Below, piece by piece: positions 1 through 7,408 of a DNA stretch of 20,483 bases. The DNA comes from Sphacelaria rigidula (taxonomy: Eukaryota; Phaeophyceae; Sphacelariales): positions 1 through 20,483 of the forward strand of contig CAXNAA020000524.1 of NCBI GenBank assembly GCA_964200075.2. The letters are read 5' to 3'. The position numbers and the translations under genes were made by a program. The notes beneath the pieces were generated by a model. The model was not told the origin of the DNA. It was given only the letters and a program-made list of their open reading frames with translations, and searched no databases. Positions within the stretch are counted from its first letter, which is position 1. Every line of letters begins with the position of its first letter.

Positions 1-90
1 CTTCCTACCCTTGCATCAAAATCTCCCACTAACATTACTTCTCCTTCCCTTTTATACTTATGTACATCTGCTGCTATCTCTCCAAACCTA
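1..90 (-). mobile_element. LINE endonuclease fragment (AP-endonuclease-like), cut by the window edge
   Basis: The minus strand is open from about 90 down to 1. It reads as a lysine- and glutamate-rich stretch followed by VMLVGDFDARVG. That matches the GDFNA-type active-site region of the AP-endonuclease domain that non-LTR retrotransposons use to nick target DNA. The fragment is truncated at its upstream side by a run of ten G (91-100 on the plus strand) and runs off the window on the other. It lies beyond exon 3 of the LMBD2-like gene, on the same strand, so probably in intron 3. It may be from the same LINE family as the pieces at 1728-3285, but no overlapping sequence is available to test this. 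Confidence 0.55.
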
Positions 91-100
91 GGGGGGGGGG
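91..100. repeat. Ten-base G run at the edge of a LINE fragment
   Basis: Ten consecutive G on the plus strand, directly abutting the LINE endonuclease fragment. Read on the minus strand it is a C run, which recalls the C-rich tail of the LINE copies at 1728 and 3286. It could be the tail of another insertion or an unrelated homopolymer. Confidence 0.6.
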
Positions 101-276
101 TTCTCATGATCTCGCATGCCGTGATCATAAGACCATTGACTTCGCATTCCTACGAAGCCAGGACGGAGCACGCCGGGTTCTCGCCAGTGACATGAGAGGC
201 TAAAGGGGAGGGCGGAGTGACATGAGAACGACGCAGAATTGTATTGTCTGAGATGGTCTCGGGATACCACTCAGCA

Positions 277-437
277 TGTGTTGTCCCGTCTATTCTGGAC
301 GCCAGTCTGCACCTCTCGGTATATGTGGGCCCACCAGTCGGGGTCACACAGGAGGAGGGTCAACATAGTATTTTTTTTTTTTTTTCGTTTTCAGTACTTC
401 ACCTTCCTTCTGCGGTGCTTGCCTTTATTTTTTATCG
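277..437 (-). mobile_element. SINE copy A, 3' module only (headless)
   Basis: About 160 bp that match, in the same orientation, 19246-19400 and, inverted, 17302-17466. Shared landmarks on the plus strand are TATTCTGGACGCC, a segment beginning CTCGGTATATGTGGG, a T-rich tract, and the GCTTGCCTTT box followed by TATCGC. The strand is assigned from the copy at 19.5 kb, which carries a tRNA-like head; here the homology stops before any head. The element sits in intron 3 of the LMBD2-like gene, about 100 bp past the exon 3 donor, in the sense orientation of that gene. Confidence 0.7.
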
Positions 438-536
438 CGATTCCAACACCAGAAGAGTCAAACAGGATCTCTGTTTTCGTTCGGCAATCCACTCATCAAT
501 CAGCCCATGCAGATGGGAATAAACCGGGTAACCCAC

Positions 537-711
537 CTTTGTGGCGACGAAGTATAGACGCTGCAGCTCTCGGCTGGGGAAACTGGTCTGCCACAACTGC
601 CGTGGCACCTCAATCAACCCCTGCCCCAACAGCAGGATGATGAACAGCAGACCATACGTGTTTGCCAAGGCCATCAAAAATCCGCTCACACTGCCCAGGC
701 TCGTCTGCTCA
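537..711 (-). CDS. LMBD2-like LMBR1-domain membrane protein, exon 3
   Basis: Third exon of the minus-strand gene that starts at 3901. It holds one base completing a split serine codon plus 58 codons. It encodes a hydrophobic segment (SGFLMALANTYGLLFIILLL, the fifth predicted membrane span) followed by GQGLIEVPRQLW. This is the stretch by which LMBD2 proteins are recognised, the usual pattern being GFxMAxSNTxGL then GxGLxEIPxxxW. The acceptor AG is at 713-712. Three other AGs downstream would also keep the frame, but this one gives the spacing I expect for the family between spans 4 and 5. The donor, AAG before GTGGGT, starts at 536 in phase 0. No exon 4 can be found between 536 and the left edge, which holds repeats, so the gene continues outside the window. 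Confidence 0.8.
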
Positions 712-1405
712 CTGGGTTGTATCGCCATTGAATCCCATTTTGATCGAAGTCGCGCAGAGCCGAGACGACGAGCATGACGAGCATGACGAGCATAGGGGAG
801 AAGGGATACAAACAAACATTGGTGTAGTTTTCATGCCTCATAGTGCACGAGTCTAGTACCATTTTTGTTAATCAGCCTCGCGAAAAAGAGCCCTTCCAAC
901 GCCATTTCTTGACAGGTCGAAGCCAACACATATACACATCACACGCGGTCGAGCAAAAACTCTCGTGAGCGATACCAAGCACCGTTTCGGGGGCCGTACA
1001 ACCATGTTGGCCAGCGTTTGGTTTACTTGGAATGATTACGATTGATTAGGTTGGCTGTTGCTTGTTATTGGCTCAAGTTTCATATATTTCAGTATCTCAG
1101 GAGCACCTGCGCTGATGATCCCGGAATGAACTTCCACATCCAGATCGAAATCAATCACGGATTCCGACAGAGACTACGATTTCAACAACAATTTTGGGTG
1201 TAGCCAAAACGTGAAAAGTGACATATTGTGATGACATCATATGAATCATACCCACACGATGTACCGGCCAATCCATTATCTATAGCTGCCATATCCACAC
1301 TGAAACAAAAACAATTTGACTCACACACAAACTTCCAGCAAATTAGTCGATCTTGGTTGGTGCAGCACACAGTCGGTAGGCTGTGAAGGGTACACTTGAA
1401 CATAC
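712..1405 (-). other. Intron 2 of the LMBD2-like gene
   Basis: 694 bp from GTATGT (1405-1400) to AG (713-712), splitting a codon after its second base. I see no recognisable gene or transposon inside. Confidence 0.75.
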
Positions 1406-1609
1406 CTGATAACGAGGTAGATCACGAACACTAAAAGCCCAAACGACATCAGCAAATATAGCCGGACGTTGAGTAACAGGGCCGATTTCAGGCGTTCCGG
1501 CCATGTCAGCTCCCCTGCTTGCCAAGCACTGGCCAGGGTGGGGATCACCACCCACGTGAGAAAGAACGTAGTCCAGTACACCGTGTACCACGCATTTGTC
1601 GTCCACTCG
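1406..1609 (-). CDS. LMBD2-like LMBR1-domain membrane protein, exon 2
   Basis: Second exon of the minus-strand gene: one base completing a serine codon, then 67 codons and two bases. It encodes SEWTTNAWYTVYWTTFFLTW, which matches the family pattern of a tryptophan- and tyrosine-rich third membrane span. It continues through a charged loop with GELTWPERLKSALLLN to a fourth span (LYLLMSFGLLVFVIYLVI). The acceptor is CTCAAG ending at 1610 and the donor is CAG before GTATGT, starting at 1405. Both boundaries split a codon after the second base, exactly matching the exon 1 donor and the exon 3 acceptor. The polypyrimidine tract lies rather far upstream of the acceptor (about 1650-1670), which is the only weak point of the model. 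Confidence 0.85.
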
Positions 1610-1727
1610 CTTGAGTTGTGCACAGCCACGGAATTCGTCGGTACGGCGGCCACAGGGAAAGGGAGGGGTAGAACATTCCATCAGAACAGCGCAGATAGAA
1701 AAGTACTGCGCGGGTGCTTGTACCGCA

Positions 1728-2835
1728 GGGGGGGAGAGGAGAGGCGTACCAATCTGTTGCTTGCCGTAGTCACTTGACCACTGACCACGCATCCCCTTCG
1801 AGACGGGGCACCGTCCCTACTCCTATTAGAGGCACCTCCAATATTTGGGCTGTCACTAAGTTTGTTCCACACATTGCACATAACCTTTTGCATGTCTTAG
1901 CTCCTCCCTGTTTCGCCGTCTGTGGCCAACATCTGTCTACTAGTATAGCGATCGTTTCCTCAGACCATCAAATGTACCGAAAGATTACATGCCACCTTCA
2001 TTTACTTCCCACATTTCCCCCTCTGACATGTCCCATTCCTTCTTGTGCACTTCATACTCCACTGTATGAGTTGTACTCTATTGCTTTGCCACAGGGGTAA
2101 TTCTGTGCATTTACTTCCTACTTCACCTGACTAGTGGTGTACCTCCTTCATTCTGGCAAGCCCAGGTCCCCCACCCAAATCGCACCATCAACGTTTTCTC
2201 GTGATTCATTGGGTTATGAAGATATGTTTTCACTCTCATCCCCTTCCTCATCCCCCCGTGCATCTTCAGGTGCTCTTCCTCGTCTACTTTCCGTCCTAGC
2301 GCTTGTTCTCTCCTTATTTTCACCATGTCTCCTACTTATGTCTTGCACCCCCCGCATTGACCGATGGACATTATCTCGTCTTGGTTTCCTCCGATGTCCT
2401 TCCATACTCTCTCGACTACGCTACACTTTCCCAACTTCTTCCAGCCTGCCCCTTCTTTCCTTTCTTCATTCAGCCCCATCAACTATGGCTGGCAATCTCC
2501 TCCTTGGCATGCTCCTTCCGTTATATTGCCGCCTCAATTTTCTCATGTCTCTATTTCTTCCAAGTGGGTACATCCCTAATTCTGCTCTCAATACTGTATC
2601 ACTCATCGTTTTTGAGCACCCAAGTATTATCTTCGCTGCTGTCGTCTGTACTGTTTCCAGCTGCTTTACCAACTTCACGTTCCCCTTCCGTACTTCTCCT
2701 GCACATCCCAGCTCAGATACAACCACATTCATCAGGATACATCTCTCAATCCTACTATGGAGCTGCGAGTTTCTCCGGATCACGTCCATTTTGGTTGTCT
2801 GTGCCTTACCCTTTCCTATTACTTGATCTGTGTGT
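1728..2835 (-). mobile_element. Degenerate LINE, C-terminal coding part to 3' end, with C-rich tail
   Basis: The minus strand encodes the region after the reverse transcriptase of a non-LTR retrotransposon. It reads KLVKQLETVQTTAAKIILGC, then VLRAELGMYP, RRRLPAIVD, VWKDIGGNQDE, a lysine-rich stretch ending KTYLHNPM, and finally SRDGAPSRRGCVV. The frame is broken several times. The cysteine-histidine module that is intact in the plus copy is damaged here, with its first Cys and its His changed to Tyr. The last part matches the plus copy at 2840-3285 throughout. The copy ends with GTACG followed by a pyrimidine tail (CCTCTCCTCTCCCCCCC). It is 5'-truncated and non-functional, and has the same orientation as its host gene. 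Confidence 0.8.
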
Positions 2836-2839
2836 GCAT

Positions 2840-3285
2840 CTGCGATTTCGGGTGGGGGACCTGGACCTGCCAAAAAGAAGAAAGAGATATACCAGTAGTC
2901 GAAAGGAGGAGGAAGAAGATGGACAGAACTGCCCCTGTGGCAATGGAATAGAGAGCAGTAGTCACCTAGTGGCAGAATGTGAACTATACAAGAAGGAACG
3001 GGACGTGCTAGAGGGGGAAATGCGGGAGGTGAACAAAGGTGGCCTGGAACCGTTTGATGCATTAGATAGTAGGGAGAAAACGATGGTTATACTAGGAGAT
3101 AGATGGTGGCCACAGACCGCGAATCAGGACGGGGATAAGATGTGTAAAAGGTTTTTGTGCAATGTACGGAAGGAACGTAATGAGCGCCGGAATGTTGAGA
3201 ATGTCGCTATTAGGAGTAGGAGCGGTGCTCCGTCTGGAAAGGGATGCGTGGTCAATGCGACTAAGGCAAGCAACAAATAAGTACG
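2840..3285 (+). mobile_element. LINE 3' terminal fragment with zinc-knuckle module
   Basis: A 5'-truncated copy of the same LINE on the opposite strand. It has an open frame of about 146 codons ending in TAA at 3278-3280. It encodes LRFRVGDLDLPKRRKRYTSS, then CPCGNGIESSSHLVAEC, a Cys-x-Cys-x8-His-x4-Cys module typical of the zinc-binding end of LINE polyproteins. Next come ALDSREKTMVILGDRWWPQ, KRFLCNVRKERNER and IRSRSGAPSGKGCVV. Unlike the minus copy it is uninterrupted, so it is younger. It lies head to head with that copy, the junction falling near 2826-2850. It ends GTACG directly before the C run. Confidence 0.8.

Positions 3286-3362
<77 letters not shown>
3286..3362. repeat. 77-base uninterrupted C run at a LINE 3' end
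   Basis: 77 consecutive C on the plus strand, starting directly after the GTACG that closes the LINE fragment. In the pre-mRNA of the minus-strand gene it would be 77 consecutive G in intron 1, about 310 bases after the exon 1 donor. Its length in the true genome may differ, because homopolymers of this size are often mis-assembled. Confidence 0.9.
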
Positions 3363-3677
3363 ATCGGTGAAAGGCGATGACCCGAACATAGTGCGCCCTT
3401 GAGCATGTCCCTGGCGCGGCAGTGTATCGTGCACTACCATAGTAATCTTCATTAATCTGTATGATGAGACGTTTACTGCGGCCTTTACCCCGGACCTCCA
3501 ATCGACGAATTTTGAAGAAGGGTCATCATTCGTCCACGTTGAAACATGAGATTGTTGATAACAGCAGCCGCGTCGGCAACGTCTGCGCCGTCCACTACAA
3601 CAGCAGTAATACCGCAATGGAAACTAAACACAACGTTCCACGATACAGCAGCTTCTTCACCGCCCTCTCAGACATAC

Positions 3678-3901
3678 CTGTGATGCCCATTGAGTAGGGT
3701 GAGGACTATATCAGCAGGCAGTAACAGCGTGCCCATGAAGCCCAGCAGCCACGATACGAACACCGTCCCGCCCACCAGCCATGGCACCTCCTTGGCCTGG
3801 TAGTACCACAGCAGACCCGCAGAGAAGGTCACGAGCAATGCCATTTCCACCGCTATGATTTCGGCGGTCAGCATGTACTCTTCGTCATCGGAGAGTGCCA
3901 T
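3678..3901 (-). CDS. LMBD2-like LMBR1-domain membrane protein, exon 1 (start codon)
   Basis: First coding exon of a minus-strand gene for a polytopic membrane protein of the LMBR1/LMBD2 family. Family members sit in plasma or internal membranes, and human LMBD2 has been linked to G-protein-coupled receptor signalling; the function here is inferred only from family. The ATG at 3901 has A at -3 and G at +4. The exon encodes a short acidic N-terminus (MALSDDEEY), a first membrane span (about residues 11-33, ending GLLWYY) and KEVPWLV. A second span (about 42-64) contains SWLLGFMGTLLLPADI, the family's conserved proline-Ala/Val-Asp segment. It ends LLNGHH plus two bases at CAG before GTATGT (3677). 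Joined with exons 2 and 3 it gives 201 residues with five predicted spans, the usual N-terminal half of an LMBD2 protein. The C-terminal half is off the left edge. Confidence 0.85.
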
Positions 3902-4300
3902 GCTTCAACCTGCTGCGTTCTACGGTTGGAGTTGGAGAAGGGGTGGCAGGGGGGAAAGATACTAGGAGATCGCATTCGACGTGTGTGGTGGTGTACGTGG
4001 TACGAATACGGGGACGAGTGACCCCCAACTTGAAACTCCAAACAAGCCGTACGTACACAGCGCGGTATGCATGCTTGGGGATCAAGCGTTTTGTCACTTT
4101 TACGCAGCTGACCACAAGCACACCTATTTGAAATAGCGCGCGCACGCGGGGGGTTCCGAAGAGGGGACGAGGTGGGGTGAATTATTTTGTTGCCAAACAG
4201 TTGAGGTTGCGTGTCAAGAGCTGGTACGGTTTAGGGCGCTCGAGCAGGCGAGACCTGGTAGCAACAAGAGTGGTTTGCGTGCTTGTAGTATGCCTTCTTC
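3902..4300 (-). promoter_or_regulatory. Presumed 5' UTR and promoter region of the LMBD2-like gene
   Basis: The 400 bp upstream of the LMBD2 start codon hold no open reading frame I would credit. The stretch 4134-4180 is CG-rich (GCGCGCGCACGCGGGGGG). I see no convincing TATA box, so the assignment rests on position alone. Confidence 0.3.
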
Positions 4301-4770
4301 AATAGGGGCGTGAGTACGTCCGTAGCTTTTCTGTTCCGATCGTCACTTGAGCACAAATTAGGCGCGCTTTATACGCCTTATTACCGTCCTTCTTGTGGTG
4401 TTGTGGCAGTGTCCCCTCCCGAGGCGCGCCTTCTAGCATGAGGAAACGACGACAAGTTGGGCATTCGAAGTTTTGACGTTTATTTTTAATTTTAAAACGA
4501 AGATTTTCGCCAGGCCGTTTCATATAGACTGAAAAGAGTTCGGGCGGAAGACTTTTCTCAGTGACTTTTTTCCACAGAAGTCAGGTTTCAAAACCCCCAC
4601 CTTTTAGTCCATGGAAAAAAAACTGGCGAATTGTACACCCGAGGCCATCATTTGCATTCTGAGCTTGTGCCACCTGCGGTAAACTAACACGTAATCCCGT
4701 CCAGGTACAGGATAGATGGGGAGGCACCACACACGCAGTAGCTACTGGTATAATAGGGATAGATGAGGAT
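4301..4770. other. Unassigned stretch
   Basis: No gene or element that I recognise. An open minus-strand stretch (4523-4299) contains CPTCRRFLM and later a His-His pair, too little to call a zinc finger. A weak hairpin (ACTGAAAAG ... CTTTTCTCAGT) lies near 4530-4565. Confidence 0.4.
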
Positions 4771-4881
4771 GCACAGAGTGCTGCGGCAGCTTTGCTGCTG
4801 CTACGGTACTGTGTATACAACATGCATAGCTACTTTTGCGTTGACTGTACTACACTTGTATGCCAGGAGTGTGTGATGGAG
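4771..4881 (+). CDS. Possible exon with B-box-like zinc-binding motif
   Basis: An open plus-strand stretch ending in TGA at 4879-4881 encodes YCVYNMHSYFCVDCTTLVC followed by QECVMEH. The order His, FCxxC, four residues, CxxC, then Glu-His is close to the second half of a B-box zinc finger, a protein-interaction domain of TRIM-like proteins. The upstream part is an alanine- and leucine-rich segment (DEDAQSAAAALLLLR). An AG at about 4829-4830 could be an acceptor. No start codon, no clear upstream exon and only about 25 informative residues are available, so this may be a decayed exon or chance. Confidence 0.25.
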
Positions 4882-5059
4882 CATTGACTATATCACTGCG
4901 GGTGCGGTGTGTGAGGAGCGTGCCACGAAACGTCACTTTCCAGACAGTTTGATTTAACTGAGAACTGACGGGCTTTCCCAGCGAGATTTGGAAGAATCCA
5001 GAGAATTTTGCACGAAAAATCGCCCTACAAGGTCGCGCTCTGAAAAAAAGCATCTGGAA

Positions 5060-5083
5060 ACTGAAAAAAACGACTTTTTCAGT
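5060..5083. repeat. Short perfect hairpin
   Basis: ACTGAAAAA and TTTTTCAGT face each other across a six-base spacer. Too short and isolated to assign a role. Confidence 0.5.
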
Positions 5084-5210
5084 GACCTGTTTCAGTCTGC
5101 AAGAAGCGGCATCAGTCAGAGTTTGGAGGCCACAACCGGCACACGTGCACCCTAACCCACATACGAAAACAACAAATGCCACTACACTCATGATACATGA
5201 TACAGCATCG

Positions 5211-5256
5211 GGGCATTGTGGCCTTTGGATATAGGGCATTGCAGCCTTTGGCCTCT
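5211..5256. repeat. Two-copy 23-bp tandem repeat
   Basis: GGGCATTGTGGCCTTTGGAT is followed 23 bp later by GGGCATTGCAGCCTTTGGCC. Confidence 0.55.
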
Positions 5257-5404
5257 CGCCAGGCAAGCTACAAGGTACGAGCTACCACTCCCCCACCTCT
5301 CATCATTTACTGATAAGCCTGTCGGCTTGTCTAGTGACAAGTCACGCCACAAAGAGCACTTGCGGGCAGCTGGCTGCAGGAGACACATGAAAAATTATCG
5401 CAGC

Positions 5405-5510
5405 TTAACCCTTAGACCGCGAGATTAGTCTTCCTGGATCATGCATATTTTTCTTCACTTGAAATTGATGCCGATTCAACAGAAGACTAACCTTGCGGTC
5501 TAAGGGTTAA
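5405..5510. mobile_element. Palindromic MITE bounded by TTAA
   Basis: A 106-bp element with near-perfect terminal inverted repeats of about 29 bp. The left end is TTAACCCTTAGACCGCGAGA and continues TTAGTCTTC; the right end, reversed, differs at only two or three positions. It begins TTAA and ends TTAA, which fits insertion at a TTAA target as in piggyBac-type elements; the TTAA could also be part of the repeat itself. It has no coding capacity. A related copy follows 40 bp downstream. Confidence 0.75.
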
Positions 5511-5550
5511 TGCCCGTTTTATGCGCGTTTCAAACTCGTTTCAAACGTAC

Positions 5551-5657
5551 TAACCCTTAGACCGCGGTGCGGGTAATCCATCTGTACAATGCATACTTAT
5601 TTCAAGTAAATGTTGATGCCGATTCAGCAGGTGAACTACCCTCGCGGTCAAAGGGTC
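5551..5657. mobile_element. Second, diverged copy of the palindromic MITE
   Basis: It begins TAACCCTTAGACCGCGGTGC and ends CTCGCGGTCAAAGGGTCAG. It shares the interior TGATGCCGATTCAGCAG with the copy at 5405-5510, where it reads TGATGCCGATTCAACAG. Length is almost identical (about 107 bp). The arms are more decayed and the TTAA flanks are lost or altered, so it is the older copy or a differently diverged subfamily member. Confidence 0.65.
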
Positions 5658-5908
5658 AGGCTGATTAAAAGCTTTGCGATCAAAAGGCCTCTTCAAGCTC
5701 AAAACCCTCATATAAAGCTAAACTTCATGCGCGCATACGGAACTCAAGCCTGAACTATTTTATTTTTCACCCTGCCCGTCGTGTGCAAATAATTATAAAA
5801 CGGATTTGAAGTAATCTGAGAACATAAATTCCGTGGATATATCAGATACGAGCTAATTACAACGAATTCGATTCGACCACGTTTCGCGTCGAAATGTTTT
5901 TATAAGGG
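5658..5908. other. AT-rich spacer, nothing recognised
   Basis: Between the MITE pair and the foldback element. No open frame and no repeat structure that I can support. Confidence 0.4.
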
Positions 5909-6206
5909 CGTAGCTAAGCACACTAGTTCTCGATCGAACTTGTGCGGTGGAAAACAATAAAATCGGGTCTGATAGGTCGTAATTTCAACAATCGTCGTTA
6001 ATTTGAAGATGGTTGAAATTACGGCCTGTCATATTAGGATTTATGTTGTCCACCGCACTTTTTCAGTCGAAAACTGATGCGCGAAGACACGTGATTTCAA
6101 CCATTTTAAAAATTAACGATGATGGTTGAAATCGCGACCGATCAGATCGGGATTTTGTTTTCCACCGCACAATTTCGATCGAAAACTAGTGTGCTGCGAC
6201 ACGCTC
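5909..6206. mobile_element. Foldback element with nested inverted repeats
   Basis: About 300 bp built from three related arms. The outermost arms read AGCACACTAGTTCTCGATCG on the left and, reversed, AGCACACTAGTTTTCGATCG on the right. Both continue into GTGCGGTGGAAAACAA, a segment resembling TGATCGGTCG, then ATTTCAACCATC. A third arm, inverted relative to the left one, lies inside (about 6010-6076; GTCCACCGCAC). The element can therefore fold as one large hairpin or as a shorter internal one. No coding capacity. A non-autonomous foldback or MITE is the likeliest identity. Confidence 0.7.
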
Positions 6207-7270
6207 CAAGACAAGGCCTAATACACGAGCTAAGACAATCCCTCAACGCTCAACACCCTTGAAAAAAATGCCATGGAAAAATCACTGTGGAAATAGCATT
6301 TTGAATGCGGAGGAACAATCCGTGCAGGAAACGTTTTGTATGTTGGTTGCAACGCGTGGGCTGTTCGTCTCATCATGGGGCATGAGGCACACACGAGAGG
6401 TGCGCGGATATCTAGCAATCTGTCGAGCGTGTGACGCACTGGTCTGGTCGCGTGCTGTTACGATGTCACGTTCTCATTTTGGAACAATTTCTTCCTTTCG
6501 AAAATAATGGCGGGAATCTCTCCTGATCATCAGGTTCTGAACAGCCACGACCATCTTCAAAATACAAGATTATTATCAGACCTCTTCTCTCGATAAGACA
6601 CGGCCTTAGGGTTACGGTTAGGGTTATTGTTCGAACATGGATTCATCTCGCCAAGTTCGCATAAACCCGCCTCCTTTGACCTCCTGCGGAGGGGAAACTT
6701 TTGCTGAAAACGACTCATATATTTGGTGAAGAATACCCCCATGTAGCAGACAGGCGAATCAATGCCGGTGCGAGAGTAACATCGCTGATGAGTTCACCGC
6801 CGTGGCTGAGATTGCATTCTGAGGGGTCTCCGGCGTTGCCCACGGTTGTCAATACAGACAGAAACCATACAAATCCCGATCTTTCGGCGCTGCTCACTCC
6901 TACTTGTATTGTATCCGCTCTTCCTTCCACGGAAAGACGAAGTAAGCACCAGTAGGCACTACTGACGGTACTCGCACCTAGGACGCGGTCGTGCGATCGG
7001 GTATCCCTCGACGAGCCAAACTGTCCGAAGCAACAACATGTACGACAAGGTCTATAGGTGTGTGCCGTAGTGATGTAATTGCCATAAAGTTCTTTGAACT
7101 GCTGTATGTATGGGCCACACAGATACGTACAGGACCTCAACATAAGTCACCAGCATCAAGCGCCAAAGGGGTATTGTCTGTGCTGCACGAACGGCAGAGA
7201 GTGCAACATCAAGTACCTGGACGTACTTGAGCCGTTGTTCTCGCGCCGACCTGAGGCCGTGTCTCATCGA
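6207..7270. other. Unassigned stretch of about 1 kb
   Basis: Several overlapping open stretches occur on both strands (for example 6715-7143 minus and 6259-6507 plus), but none has a recognisable domain or splice context. A telomere-like TTAGGGTTACGGTTAGGGTT lies at 6606-6625. Confidence 0.4.
6606..6626. repeat. Short interstitial telomere-like repeat
   Basis: Three units of the type TTAGGG/TTACGG/TTAGGG. Too short to imply a chromosome end; a repair scar or chance are both possible. Confidence 0.45.
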
Positions 7271-7274
7271 GACC

Positions 7275-7408
7275 AAAAAAAGAAGCGTGAAAGGGAACAA
7301 TCGTCCAAAAGCAGCATGTTGATTTGTGGCGGCAACCATAGATCAGCCCGGCGATCGATCAACGTGCTGCTTTTGGACGCTTATTCCTTTTCACGCTTCT
7401 TTTTTTTT
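7275..7408. repeat. 134-bp inverted repeat (hairpin) with ~50-bp arms
   Basis: Left arm 7275-7323 and right arm 7358-7408 pair through GAAGCGTGAAA, GGAA, CGTCCAAAAGCAGCA and GTTGAT, with a few mismatches and one short gap. The loop is about 34 bp. The ends are A- and T-runs (AAAAAAA left, TTTTTTTTT right). It is probably a small non-autonomous element or a foldback copy; no flanking target duplication is obvious. Confidence 0.7.

Larger units (their letters stand above)
1610..3677 (-). other. Intron 1 of the LMBD2-like gene, filled by two LINE copies
   Basis: 2068 bp from GTATGT (3677-3672) to AG (1611-1610). About three quarters of it is LINE sequence (1728-2835 minus, 2840-3285 plus, and the 77-base C run). 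The remaining unexplained parts are roughly 1612-1727 and 3363-3671. Confidence 0.8.

Noticed and set aside
2134-2826. A 230-codon plus-strand open frame, serine- and leucine-rich
   Set aside because: It is the antisense of the degenerate LINE on the minus strand, whose recognisable motifs read the other way.
1728-3285. A single LINE inverted by twin priming
   Set aside because: Both halves contain the same 3' end, so they are two copies rather than one element with an inverted 5' part.
3092-3617. Minus-strand frames with long poly-glycine, and a plus-strand poly-proline frame
   Set aside because: They are translations of the 77-base C run, not genes.
4850-5266. A 138-codon minus-strand open frame
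   Set aside because: No domain or splice context; it runs through a tandem repeat and a hairpin.
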